From assembly GCF_963678635.1 (NCBI RefSeq), contig NC_087063.1:54825074-54889073 (forward strand): 64,000 nucleotides of DNA. Reading direction: 5' to 3'. Every line of letters starts with the position of its first letter. Position 1 is the stretch's first letter. The notes under the pieces are model-generated. The model saw only the letters and a program-made list of their open reading frames with translations. It was not told the DNA's origin and did not search any database. Positions 9,536 to 21,084 of this stretch are shown piece after piece. Source of the stretch: Symsagittifera roscoffensis (taxonomy: Eukaryota; Xenacoelomorpha; Acoela; Convolutidae). The position numbers and the translations under genes were made by a program.

Positions 9536-11325
9536 GCCGCCAACTTGGATCACTCCATCGATCAAATTCCCATCCAACCAACCTTCCTTCTTCAATCCCA
9601 ATAATACCACTTTTTGCTTTTCCGCCACCCGATTTTCCACCTAGCAATGTAACATCAGGCATGAATTCCGACACTAACTCACAAATTTCAGTTTTATACT
9701 CCATTTCACAGCTAAATAATCCGAATATTGAAACCCCCGATGAATTTGCCGACTCAGAACCATCTCCATCCAATAATTTTCATAACCCTTCTCATTTTTC
9801 TCAACCTCCTTTTCAACCCATATTGTCAAATAACCCTGACCCAATCACTCCCACACCCTCTTATGCTTCCCAAGTTACCCCAACCTATTCCTCATACCAT
9901 TCTGACCAATCATCTCCAGACACCCCCCGAATCTCCCCAGAGCTAGACAATTTTATTACCCTCCAACAACAACCCTACCACCTTAACACCCCGACCATAA
10001 ACCAAATCTCCTCCACTACAAATTCATCTAATCCCCCTACACCCTCTTCAAATTATACTGAATCATTAGCACCATCATCCACATCAACTGAATCCTCACT
10101 CAACACTAATAGAGCTTACCGCACTTTTAAAAGAAAGTTCCCCAACCATCCTTTCCCAGCAAAACCAGGAACAGCCCGTGAATACATCAACCACCCCCAG
10201 CATACTAACACCAAAGAATTTTTAGCTATCACTTTACCCTCATTTCCACAATACACCTTAAACACCCCTCATGACGCTAACGAAACACGCAACTTTGTAG
10301 ACGAATACGTTTTAATGCCCACTCTCTCTTGGACCTCATACTATCATTTCACTAACCCTCTTTGCTTACCTTTAACCAACACTTCCATCGATACAGACCG
10401 AAACAAAGATATGCTATATCGACTAACTACACCACTCACCGCTAGACAGTTTACTTACGTAGGATATAAAAAATCACTAAAAATACACACTGCACCTAGA
10501 GCTAATGAATATACACTAGAATACTACGATCACAACATCATCAGAGCTAACCAAGATCAATTCTTAGACGACGATCGCTTCGCTAATCCACAAATCACCG
10601 AGAAATTTTTCATCAAGACACCATATGTATTTACACTAAACATTTTCGACCGAAAGTTTGATCACATTATTTCAGAAGCACTAACAAACACACAAGCATA
10701 CGAAAGTTTTAAAGAACGCTTCCAAATCTTTTCACTAACCTTTCATTTCCTTGCACCACACGAAAGAGATTTACACTGCTCACACGATATTATGTTGCGC
10801 ACTAAACAAACACATACATACAGTTACTATCGTTTCATCCAAAATCACTTTGACCTCCACACACCCTCTAGACAACCACACCATCGTTTCCAATTCATCA
10901 ATTCAAAATACACTTCACCGTATTTCCTAAATTTCACATATTGTATTAAAGACACTAACCTCCATGGTATTCTTCGTAATTATGACCCCATAACCCAAAT
11001 GTATATTTTCTGCCCCATCACCAAGACCTTCAACGCCGAAGAATCCCGACCCTTCCTTATCCCGCACGAGTTTGTACAGCCTATAGAGATCCCAATTTTA
11101 GAATTCATCCACAACACTAAATTTAACCACAAATTATATAACTTAATCCAAAACACACCTTATGAGTTTGCAGTAGGCACTGAAGAACTAACCACTATTA
11201 AGGCACTTCAATTGCTTTGGCCACTGCTTCAAACTAAAAATATCATCCGCATCTTAGCTAAACTACTAACAACTTCAGAACTAATTCACGATATCTTCCC
11301 CCACGGTTTTTTCCCCGACGACTAA
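9532..11325 (+). CDS. Unrecognised 597-aa ORF overlapping the env stop
   Basis: The ATG at 9532 shares ATGA with the env stop codon. Residues 1-190 are low-complexity (Pro, Ser, Thr, Asn), and residues ~190-597 look globular, rich in aromatic residues, His and Asn, with few Cys. I do not recognise the fold and no signal peptide is visible. The frame is intact, has the same A-rich codon choice as pol and env, and is followed within one codon by a consensus 5' splice site (CAG|GTAAGT at 11326-11334). A gene downstream of env is unusual for gypsy elements; candidates are a matrix/structural, capsid-like or accessory protein. It may be expressed by termination-reinitiation after env or from a spliced RNA. 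Confidence 0.75.
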   Translation: MSRQLGSLHRSNSHPTNLPSSIPIIPLFAFPPPDFPPSNVTSGMNSDTNSQISVLYSISQLNNPNIETPDEFADSEPSPSNNFHNPSHFSQPPFQPILSNNPDPITPTPSYASQVTPTYSSYHSDQSSPDTPRISPELDNFITLQQQPYHLNTPTINQISSTTNSSNPPTPSSNYTESLAPSSTSTESSLNTNRAYRTFKRKFPNHPFPAKPGTAREYINHPQHTNTKEFLAITLPSFPQYTLNTPHDANETRNFVDEYVLMPTLSWTSYYHFTNPLCLPLTNTSIDTDRNKDMLYRLTTPLTARQFTYVGYKKSLKIHTAPRANEYTLEYYDHNIIRANQDQFLDDDRFANPQITEKFFIKTPYVFTLNIFDRKFDHIISEALTNTQAYESFKERFQIFSLTFHFLAPHERDLHCSHDIMLRTKQTHTYSYYRFIQNHFDLHTPSRQPHHRFQFINSKYTSPYFLNFTYCIKDTNLHGILRNYDPITQMYIFCPITKTFNAEESRPFLIPHEFVQPIEIPILEFIHNTKFNHKLYNLIQNTPYEFAVGTEELTTIKALQLLWPLLQTKNIIRILAKLLTTSELIHDIFPHGFFPDD

Positions 11326-11328
11326 CAG

Positions 11329-11407
11329 GTAAGTATGAATTCAATGAATATTACTAACTAATTAAAATATTAAAAAACTCACCATTCTTTATTCATGTTT
11401 TCTTTAG
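11329..11407 (+). other. Candidate 79-nt intron just after the 597-aa ORF
   Basis: CAG|GTAAGT starts at 11326, directly after the TAA at 11323-11325. A pyrimidine-rich acceptor ending TTTCTTTAG lies at 11399-11407. Both are good consensus signals at a distance typical of the short introns in this window. An exon junction 3 nt after the stop would not be expected to trigger nonsense-mediated decay. Confidence 0.4.
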
Positions 11408-11536
11408 ATTTTTAGCCTTCATCCTAGATCATCTGAAAAATTCACAAAAGGAAAATAAAAAATAGCAAACTTCTTCAAAACTTTTAAAAACCCTATTAAA
11501 CTTGTGCACCAACAATTAAATAAATATAATACCAAT

Positions 11537-11654
11537 GCAGTAAATTAATTTATAAAATTTTCCCCCAAAAGCAGTAAATATACATATGATGAAAATTTGT
11601 ATCTTAAAATTCCCCCATAACTAGCAGTAAATTTCCAAATTCTATGCAGTAAAT
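11537..11654. repeat. Four copies of GCAGTAAAT in the 3' noncoding region
   Basis: GCAGTAAAT occurs at 11537, 11571, 11624 and 11646, with a related GCAGTA near 11670. Two are preceded by a TTCCCCC-containing stretch. The clustering within 118 bases of otherwise AT-rich 3' noncoding sequence suggests a cis-acting RNA or DNA element of the retroelement (packaging, export or priming). Function is unknown. Confidence 0.5.
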
Positions 11655-12099
11655 TAATAAAATGCAATTGCAGTACTAACCTTTTGATATTTTCATTCAT
11701 TCGCACAGAAATTCTATCCACACTCGCACAGCTCGCCCACGAAGAATTGTTTAAAATAATGAATTTCAGTTTCAAGTTTTCACACTCAACAACTCTAACA
11801 TATAATAACATGTTTCAAACTTTCCTTTAACCCGGTTGGAAAGGAATCATACACTAAACAAAACTAACCAACGCAGCTTACTAAATACCACAAATCATAG
11901 AATAACAGCATGACTAAGAAAAGGAAACCAACGGTACCCAAACCGGATTAACCCAGTTTAAAACTGGATAATTTATTCTTTTGAAGACTATTACAAAGTC
12001 TTAGAAAGAAATAATAAAACACAAAAAAGTCGAAAGACAAACCCATACCACAAACAATTTGCTTTTTAGAAAAAGTACATAACCAACAAGACATAAGTA

Positions 12100-13295
12100 A
12101 AACCACAACAAACCCAACATAAAACGTTGTCACATAACAGGACCCCTCACAAACACCGCATGAAATTATACTCCCACACCTGGCCTAACCCACCAGGAAA
12201 GGACGTCCTGAGCATGCTCTATAGCCGGCCTAACCCACCGCGCTACATCCACGCTTTGTGACCACACCTTTATTTTTAATAAGAGCTACTCAAGGGTGAG
12301 TAACTCTTCAAAATAACCGAACTAAAACAAAAAGCTTTTGTGAAAACAACTAACTAAAATCATAATTAAAAAATATTAAACTAATAAAAGTTTTATAAAA
12401 TGTAAAATCACATGATGCAATATATAGATCAGAATACAACACCAAGGACGAACATCAAAAGACAAGACGACCTCACTACACTCGAGAGAGAATGACCAAC
12501 TACAATCGATATGCCGCTCACAATCACAACTCAAAGGATTTAGAGTACGACTTGACTTCGCAGAAAAGGACTTCATTGAACTAGACCAATGACCACCTCG
12601 ATGTTCAAGTATACGTACAGATCCGAGTAACCAGGCATCCCCTCCACGCACAATCTCCACGCCATTACCAAGCTAGATCAAACACAAAAGAAGTTCTCTC
12701 CGAAGAACAGAAAAACCTGACATAGCCAACCATTCTGAAATCAGAATTGATGCTGTTGCAGAGACTCAGTCGTTGTCACAAGAAGAAGCGGAAGAAAGTT
12801 ATGATGTTCGCCAAATACCAACGTCCATCATCCATCCTTGAACTACAGAAGAACTGTTCTAAAAAACTCTGTAAAACCCGGATGGGTGGAACCTGATCTA
12901 AACTACATTTTATGATTGGATAAATTAAATGTTTTACCAATGTAAAGTATTTAATATTAACCAATCATGATCCATCTAACTAACAACCCACTTATTTGTA
13001 AGTGCTGAAGTTACTTGTAATTTCAGCACCAGAGAGATTTGAATTTAACTTAGAAATTAGTTGGACTCTCCCGAGCACTTCAGCAGCCGCAATAAACCAG
13101 TATACCCTAGATCTATTGAGCCTAGCAGAGACTAGTTAAACAACCTGAGACTAGATAGTATAAGAGTAAGATTAGGATCGGTATTAGACTAAGAAGTTGC
13201 ACGAATCTATCCGGCCGAAAATAAGATAGCGTGACGAGCAGACGGTGTACCCTATCCGAAATTACTCTATGAGTTACACTTCGGTCCTAACTCAA
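12100..13295 (+). repeat. Probable 3' LTR of the Ty3/gypsy element (borders approximate)
   Basis: Sequence after the last ORF changes from A-rich coding to mixed composition. It holds an AATAAA at about 13090 followed by a G/T- and purine-containing stretch, as expected for U3-R-U5. TGT at ~12129 and ...CTCA at ~13293 are possible TG..CA ends. The partner 5' LTR lies left of the window, so the borders cannot be proven here. Two copies of GGCCTAACCCACC (near 12182 and 12226) lie in the putative U3. The A-rich tract at ~13312-13342 lies just outside. Confidence 0.35.
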
Positions 13296-14668
13296 TTTTG
13301 ATAAATTGTTTTGAAAAAAAAACGAAAACGAAAAAAAAAAATAGAACAAAATTGAAAGAAGATTTTTATTTCTTGAAAAATTCTCCACATGCTATGTGAA
13401 GACATAGTGATGAAACTAGCGTCTTGAAGCGTATTCTTAAAAGCTCATAGCTCGGTGCAATTCATCTTTTAACAGTTTCTGAGCCATTAATTCACTTCAC
13501 ACGCGTTGATAGCAGACAATATATCAAGCCTTAATTGTCCCAAATCAGCCAAATTGACCCCTATCGAAAATTGATTGCAGATCATACAGCGCAAACGTCT
13601 AAAAATCTTCGTTCAAAAGAAACTAGTTAAAAGTCAAAAGTTGTCCGATGAAGGAAACTACACCCAGATTTCATCTTTTCTCCACCAACCTGAATGTTCG
13701 TTCCGAATGCTCATCAATAACTTGATGAGAAAACTTTTGATCCGGTATTACAATAAAAATGTAATACAAATGAAACAAGGATAGTCGATTGCTGTGCAAA
13801 TAGAAAAGAATTTTCCAATCTCATTCCTTAAAAAAATGCATGTTTAAATTTTTTTTCTCCAAATTAGTGTCGTTTATTGTGCGTGGTGTTATGAAAAGAT
13901 CTGAGTAAAACTTGGAAATTTGGAATCGTCGAATGCGACAATAAAATATGCATATCGGGCAACAGGTTTTGTTCAAAAAGTGATTTAAAAAAAATAAAAG
14001 ATCCGAAAATTTTCTAAAATTTTTTTCAATTTTGTTGCCGAATCGAACCTGTTTTTAATTTTCGACATTTGTTTATTTCAAAAACAGCGCCGAAAAACTT
14101 CAAACAAAAATTTTACTGGAATAAAATAAAGTTTCACGGCTCATCTTTCATAACAAGCCTGCTCATTTGCTTCACTCGATCGAAATTAGATTAAAACTCA
14201 AAACTTCAAACCAGTTTTTCTTTTAGATGGGACAATTTCTTGAAACTTTTTTGACATCGTTCCAAGGAAAGGGTTTTCGTTTAATATACGATTCACCTCA
14301 TTATGATGATCGTAAATCCTTTTGCGTGGAAAACAAAAAAAAAAGAGAAAAAACTAAAACACACCCGAATACGAAATTCCTTCCCATTTTCAATGGTCCG
14401 AACAATAAATATATAGCGCCTTAATTATCCCAATCTGGCCATACTGTATTAAATTAGGTTTTTTGAAACCCCACCTTTATTGAAAAAAAACTACGAGAAA
14501 ACCAACAGAAATTTTTAAAAATCTCTCTCTGTTTTTTTGTTTCTTTTTAGGGATAATAAAGTGGCTGGAAGATTCTTGCACAGCAGCCGTCTATTATTGC
14601 TTAATCGCATTTTTTCAAAAATTAGATTTTTGATAATTTTTATTTAGTATTTAAAAACTTTTTGACAG
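13296..14668. other. Intron/intergenic DNA with an old copy of the 1.25-kb repeat family
   Basis: No gene is supported. The interval ~13460-13700 (TTAATTGTCCCAAATC, then CTAGTTAAAAGTC) is a diverged relative of sequence at 19215-19430, and 14400-14450 is another fragment, so the dispersed repeat that forms the tandem array further right is also present here. T- and A-rich homopolymers are common. Confidence 0.5.
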
Positions 14669-17600
14669 TTGAGTGTGTCGATGCCAAACTCGCGCCGCAC
14701 CAGCCTCGTGCCCAGCAAAGACACGTCTCGCAAGGGATCCCTCATTCCGGAGTTCCTAATGTCCGGAGGCGAGCAGAGCATGATGCGAGTTGACGATGCT
14801 CTTGGCGCTCCCATGAATCATGTTGAACCCTCGGACAAACCCGGCAACATTTCAGGGGTCACTGCGCATATTAACATCAGCGCCTGTTACGTGTACAAGA
14901 GACGAACTCTGTTTCTGGACTTGAAATGGCTGGATACACTAACTGTCAAATTCGGCCCGACTGACCAGGTAAAAAAGCTGAGCTAAGTCACCAGCGATGG
15001 TTGAAATGTTTTTAGGTTTTTAACTTTGGCTAATCAAAAAATGCTTACACCTCAAAAAATAAACCTTTGCTTTTCTCGTCTTAAAATTGTAAAACAAAAG
15101 TAATCATTTTCTATGTTTATGTAAATTAAAAACGTCTGTTTTGTTTTGATGACGCATTTTCAATTTTAAAAAGCAGTTTCATGTTACCATTTTGATACCC
15201 CAATGCTTTTACTGCAATTAGGGACTAACAAGGAGTTTATTTAATATTTATTTTTAGATTCATTTTCGCTTCTTTCATATGATGGCGCGTCAAGTTAATA
15301 TTCAACAGAGGCTGAATTTCTTAAAATGGGAATATTTTTTTTACCTCAGGCTACTGTAAATTTGATTACGCAAAAACACGCATGAGAATTTAAGAACTCT
15401 TTTCATGTTAATCCCGATTATACGAGTTCTAATTCGATTGCTAAAAATGGATTTTTGTACCATCCTCAGCGGGCACATCAACTGATGGAAAAATCGCTTT
15501 CAGCTTCCCATGGGAGAGAACTTTGAAAATTCCAGTATAAAATTAGTGTTCAAATTTTCACGTTACTGTGTTAGAGAGACTGGTGTATGGTACAATTTTC
15601 TGTAGGTGAATGGTACAATTTTAGGGCAGTTTAAATCCTGTCTGTTAATGCAGGGTTGAAAGGAGAGAGCATTCTACGTGTAGCTTTTTAGTGAATCAAA
15701 CCAGTCCTACTGAGCTGTGCTTAATCAGATTATTAGCCGCAATAATAACCATGTCAATCAAATTGCTCAAATAAGAAGGTCCCATTTAACTAGAAAAAAA
15801 CTCAGATTTAAATATTGACATTTAAAAATCAAACGTCAAAAGAATCTGGTCAGAAGAAAAATTGGATAAGGTTTTTTTTTGAGGTTATCTCTAATCCTTT
15901 AGGACGAACTAATTAAAATTCTTCTGTAATTGAGGAGGAATCGAACCGTTTAAAATAAAATTTTTGAACTTGATCTATATTCCTTCCCTCAATCTCCCCG
16001 AATTCTTACGGGACTCTAACCACTAAATAATTTGGTTCTAATTTCTGTTTTCAGTTAATATTACAGTTTGCGGCGCCTCTTTGAGCAAATTGAAGTTCCG
16101 TTATACATTTTTGACGCTACGTGCAAAGACGTTTGAGCGAAGATCAATTGTCATACTAAGGAGTGAAAACCGTTTGAGTCTTCACGCATGCGATAATAGA
16201 TTCGGCTGGGTGATTATTTCCCAAAAAAAATTTAACTGGAGTGTTCGAAAATCGCCTGAGGCTGAGATCACTGATTTGCTGAAGGAATGAAAACTCAATT
16301 TGTGTCCAATTTTGAGTTAGGATTATTGAGAACCTTCCACAGTTGAATATGAGAACAAGGAAAACTTGTAACTTTCGGGTGTGGGAATGTTTTTGACATT
16401 TTGCTGCTGATGACTTTTATTGCGATGTACAAACAAATGACTAAGTGAGTGATTTTTACGAAAATGCCTGAGCACGGAGGGGGGGGGGGGGGGGGGGGGG
16501 ACGCTTTCCTCAGGATTCGACCCTTGCCGACTCAAAGGGTCTTCTCTTTGTACTATTCATTTTTGTGCGCCAATCTATACTAATTTTGAGGGAGGGGGCT
16601 CGCGCCAAAAAAACGCGATTATTGGTCGAAATTTTTCAAAAAGTGCCTAAAAACGCCGTTTTTGAGCTTTTCCTTTTTTCAAAAATTTGACTGCGGCGCA
16701 AAAAATTTTGTCAAATTAGGGTCTTTAAATTAGCTGGGGAGAGCTCAGAAAATCAATTTGGTCGACCTAAAAAAAAGGTCGACAAAATTTTCAATTTTTT
16801 TTTGAAAATTCGCCCTCCCTCCTCGAGAAACTACTAGATCCGCGCCTGACCCGAACGGATTGGTAAACGAATGAACAGATACATTTTCACTCACGAATAG
16901 ACAACGTAAGGTTTATGGAGCAGTAATAACATAAACAAAATAAAAAATTAAATTAATAAAAAAAAAAATTTTTCTAAAATTTGAAATTTTTTCTGGGAAA
17001 ATTATCCCCTCACACGCCATATAAAGTACAGAAAGATAGTACAGTAAATTTCGCTTTTAGTGACAAATTAATTAAGACAAATAAGCTTCTTTCAACCAAT
17101 TTTGAACAATTTCTAAGACGGACTAAATCTCCGCTTACGCGTTAATATTCAAATATTCCGTTACTTTCGTATCGAAAGCCGGAACAACAAGATGCTTGTA
17201 TCAGACCGTGAAAGTTCTGAGTGCCTTTCAACGTTGATGAAATGTTCGCTTTTCGAAAATTAGAAAAGATCAAAAAATCGCCCCACACGCCATGTTAGCA
17301 AAAAACGATATGTTGTGTAATACCAGGTGAATAAAACGTAGGATGCCAACGACACTAGGATGCCAAAGAGAACTAAAATATGTAAATTGAATTGTTCGAA
17401 CTTAAACTAAGAAAAAATCTCAGATATACATTTTGAGCATTTGCGTGTAGCGTCGTTTTGAAATCCCGCTAAAAGCGGTTATCATCTTAACAGCTGTCGT
17501 CTTATTTGCCGGACCCAGGTTTTGCTTTTTGTATTTTTTAAATAGACAATATGGCATGCCTCATTTTAAGTTGGAACAATTTTCTGAGTCGGAATAAATC

Positions 17601-20352
17601 TCCGATTACGCGTTATAAAAACAAAATAAATCGCGCGTCAATAACCCCAAAATGGATATACTGACAATCATCAAGCCCCAAAACTTTACAAAATTAACAA
17701 GACTGCTCGTATCAGGGCGGAACCCTGAATGTTCCGACTGCCTTTTAAGGGGGGGACGCTTTCCTCAGGATTCGACCCTTGCCGACTCAAAGGGTCTTCT
17801 CTTTGTACTATTCATTTTTGTGCGCCAATCTATACTAATTTTGAGGGAGGGGGCTCGCGCCAAAAAAACGCGATTATTGGTCGAAATTTTTCAAAAAGTG
17901 CCTAAAAACGCCATTTTTGAGCTTTTCCTTTTTTCAAAAATTTGACTGCGGCGCAAAAAATTTTGTCAAATTAGGGTCTTTAAATTAGCTGGGGAGAGCT
18001 CAGAAAATCAATTTGGTCGACCTAAAAAAAAGGTCGACAAAATTTTCAATTTTTTTTGAAAATTCGCCCTCCCTCCTCGAGAAACTACTAGATCCGCGCC
18101 TGACCCGAACGGATTGGTAAACGAATGAACAGATACATTTTCACTCACGAATAGACAACGTAAGGTTTATGGAGCAGTAATAACATAAACAAAATAAAAA
18201 ATTAAATTAATAAAAAAAAAAAAATTTCTAAAATTTGAAATTTTTTCTGGGAAAATTATCCCCTCACACGCCATATAAAGTACAGAAAGATAGTACAGTA
18301 AATTTCGCTTTTAGTGACAAATTAATTAAGACAAATAAGCTTCTTTCAACCAATTTTGAACAATTTCTAAGACGGACTAAATCTCCGCTTACGCGTTAAT
18401 ATTCAAATATTCCGTTACTTTCGTATCGAAAGCCGGAACAACAAGATGCTTGTATCAGACCGTGAAAGTTCTGAGTGCCTTTCAACGTTGATAAAATGTT
18501 CGCTTTTCGAAAACTTAGAAAAGATCAAAAAATCGCCCCACACGCCATGTTAGCAAAAAACGATATGTTGTGTAATACCAGGTGAATAAAACGTAGGATG
18601 CCAACGACACTAGGATGCCAAAGAGAACTAAAATATGTAAATTGAATTGTTCGAACTTAAACTAAGAAAAAATCTCAGATATACATTTTGAGCATTTGCG
18701 TGTAGCGTCGTTTTGAAATCCCGCTAAAAGCGGTTATCATCTTAACAGCTGTCGTCTTATTTGCCGGACCCAGGTTTTGCTTTTTGTATTTTTTAAATAG
18801 ACAATATGGCATGCCTCATTTTAAGTTGGAACAATTTTCTGAGTCGGAATAAATCTCCGATTACGCGTTATAAAAACAAAATAAATCGCGCGTCAATAAC
18901 CCCAAAATGGATATACTGACAATCATCAAGCCCCAAAACTTTACAAAATTAACAAGACTGCTCGTATCAGGGCGGAACCCTGAATGTTCCGACTGCCTTT
19001 TAAGGTTTATGGAGCAGTAATAACATTTAAAAATTCAATGAAATAAAACAAAAATCAAAACAAAATTCTAAAATTTGAAATATGTTATGAAAACCATCCC
19101 CCCGCACGCCATACAAAGTACAAAAGGATAGATTTCGCTCCTTGTAACAAACCAATTATGGCACATAAGCTTCTTTTAACCAACTTGGAACGATTTCTAA
19201 GACGGATTAACTCTCCGCTTACGAGTTAATAGCCCGAAATATATCGCGCGGTAATTGTCCCAAATTGGCCATAATGGCAATCTTTAAACCCCCGTAACTT
19301 TACGAAAAATGATCACAGGTGAATTATCTTTTCAAATTTGAGCTCAAGACAACAATACTTGATCGAATGATGTAAAAAAATTCCGTCAAAAATGGCTAGT
19401 TAAAAAGTCGAAATTTGTCTGAAGAAAAAAAACCCACCCGAGCACAAATATTCCGTTACTTTCGTATCGAAAGTCGGAACAATAACCGGTGAGGGATCTG
19501 AGCTCAGGGAAACAATAGTTTTTGGATGATTTGAAGAAAGTAGAATTTTGTCGGGATAAAAATCCCCCTTTTGATACTGTTTCAAGACATCCGTTTTTGG
19601 CCGGCTGACCCTAAAACTTAGCTAAGGGCCCTTTAGGCGCCATTATATACTAATCATGAGGGGAGGGCGCGCGCCAAAAAAATTCGATTTTCCAAAAAGT
19701 GTTTTCCGTTGCAGAAAATTTACTCAAAATTGGGTCTTTATAGTGAATTTTTAGAGCTCAAAAAAACAATTTGGAAAAAAATGTCAACAAATTTTTTTTT
19801 GAAATTCGCCTCCCCCCTAACAAAATCCAAGACCATATATAGGCACTTAAGCGAAAATTGAAACAAATGACTCTGATTATTGTTAATAAAGAATTTTTTT
19901 CAGTTATTTTTTGGGGTACTGGTTAGTCAACCATAACAATGTTACGTAAATTTAGAATAGTCAGTCAAAAAATTTATCAAAATTAGCTCGTTTTTTTTGC
20001 TCCTTTGTCGTAGATGTACATCCTAGTACAAGTATGGAAGCTAGATGACACGTTGCATGTGTACAACAAACCCAATGACAGCGGGTACCGCAAGAAGCTC
20101 TGTGAGTTCGAGTTCAAATCCAAACTGTACCCTATCTCTACGACGCAATTCACGGGGTCAAAGATTGACCTTGAGTCATGCTGCTTCGAGTGTGTGCTGA
20201 CCTCTTACTTCATCTATACTGTGACGTTTAAAATGATGGTTTTGGACAAGTACTCCAGACATAATTCTCTGGGAGAGGCGCACTTGGTGTTGCGGGATCT
20301 GCTCCCAGACAAGGACTTTGACAGATGGCTGGCCATTGAAAATAACCCGGAG
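14669..20352 (+). CDS. Host gene, two exons of a C2-domain (synaptotagmin-like) protein
   Basis: Exon 14669-14968 follows an acceptor (TTTTGACAG) and ends at CAG|GTAAAA. Exon 20014-20352 follows TTTGTCGTAG and ends at GAG|GTTGTT, a weak donor. Both are phase 0, so the joined segment is 213 codons; further exons lie on both sides. The second exon reads as a diverged C2 domain: a KKLCEFEFKSK..YPISTTQF segment corresponds to the 'K.kTkv..ktLNP.fne.F' strand of synaptotagmins, and DKYSRHNSLGEAHL matches the 'D.drfSrhd.iGE' strand. The usual Ca-binding Asp residues of the first loop are not evident, so it may be a Ca-independent C2. The first exon has an Arg/Ser-rich stretch, possibly a phosphorylated linker. 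Roles of such proteins are in membrane trafficking. The transposon at 20511 lies in the following intron. Confidence 0.65.
14969..16478. other. Intron sequence of the C2-domain gene, left part
   Basis: About 1.5 kb without supported coding sequence, AT-rich with T and A homopolymers. Short frames here (for example at 16081) lack splice support and homology, and I leave them out. Confidence 0.5.
16479..16500. repeat. Run of 22 G at the start of the tandem array
   Basis: A pure G tract at 16479-16500 lies exactly at the left edge of the 1255-bp unit; the matching junction at 17749-17755 has only seven G. Such a run can form G-quadruplexes, stalls polymerases and is easily mis-sized in assembly. 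Confidence 0.9.
16501..17755. repeat. 1255-bp tandem repeat, copy 1
   Basis: Starts ACGCTTTCCTCAGG at 16501. The next unit begins with the same bases at 17756, so the period is 1255. The two units are nearly identical over their whole length, differing by a few bases and homopolymer lengths (for example A runs near 16970 and 18215), which means a recent duplication. It contains no convincing gene. A GGTCGAC..GTCGACC palindrome lies near 16760. Confidence 0.95.
17756..19005. repeat. 1255-bp tandem repeat, copy 2
   Basis: Near-identical to copy 1. It ends at CTTTTAAGG around 19005, where the sequence jumps to an internal position of a third, diverged unit (TTTATGGAGCAGTAATAACAT, equivalent to ~16913). 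Confidence 0.95.
19006..19860. repeat. Diverged third unit of the same repeat family
   Basis: Blocks similar to the units occur in circularly permuted order: TTTATGGAGCAGTAATAACA (19006), the TTCCGTTACTTTCGTATCGAAAG block (19450), the 'ACTAATCATGAGGGG..CGCGCGCC' block (19650) and GAAATTCGCCTCCCCCC (19801). Divergence is clear, so this is an older copy, as expected for a satellite-like array that has undergone unequal exchange. Confidence 0.75.
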
Positions 20353-20510
20353 GTTGTTCTTTTTTAATTACACCATTTTTTTGCTTTCTGCAATAGTTTC
20401 AAGGGTTTTATCTGTTAGCACCGCTAAATGTTGTTTATACTCTTTTTTATTGATTATTTTTATTGCAACATTTCCGAAAAGTTGTCAAGAGGTAATTCTT
20501 AATTGACTAA

Positions 20511-20536
20511 CATTACGTCGCCAATCCGTGTTATTT
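20511..20536 (+). repeat. Left terminal inverted repeat (26 bp)
   Basis: CATTACGTCGCCAATCCGTG followed by TTATTT. It is the exact reverse complement of 37065-37090. Confidence 0.92.
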
Positions 20537-20559
20537 GGTTTTTGCGGAATCGGTGCCAA

Positions 20560-20960
20560 AAAGCTTGAAATCGTGTGTCCCGGATTCCGGAACGCACGCA
20601 TTTTCTTTGATAATTTTAGATTCCGTGGATTCCTAATTCAAACCAGTTTGTATGTGACCAGTTTGTTGTCATGGATTCCGGGACAGCTAAAACCACCGAT
20701 TTTGTGACAATCCCGGAATCCATGACAAAAACCATGGAATCCGATACCATATTAAAACGCATTAAAAAACGGTTTTACCATGGATTCCTGGGCTTTTGGC
20801 TTCTGCGTGTTCTGGAATCCGGGACTTTACCAAGGGACCGGATTCCATGACATTTTACAACAATTATCAATACACAAAATTAGAAATGTTTAGTGTTTTG
20901 CCATGGATTCCATGATTAACACAACTGTTAATGATACCATGATTAACAAAAGAAATCTTT
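20560..20960. repeat. Left subterminal cluster of GGATTCC / GGAATCC motifs
   Basis: At least eight copies in both orientations (for example CCCGGATTCCGG at ~20577, CATGGATTCCGGGAC ~20673, CCCGGAATCCATG ~20713, CTGGAATCCGGGAC ~20812, CATGGATTCCATG ~20903). Subterminal repeats in many cut-and-paste transposons are transposase-binding sites; that role is inferred. Confidence 0.8.
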
Positions 20961-21084
20961 TAGTGACTTAAGTGACTTCTTAACTTCTCAACTGTATCAC
21001 TCTATACTGTATACTATATACTCTATACTGTATACTGTATATACAGATATTTCAATTAGTTTAGTTTTCATTTGTCATTTATCA

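Noticed and set aside
9450-9946. Small plus-strand frames overlapping the env end and the 597-aa ORF
   Set aside because: Out-of-frame shadows of the two larger coding frames with matching codon bias.
16323-16535. Minus-strand frame with a poly-proline run
   Set aside because: The prolines are the G22 tract read on the other strand.
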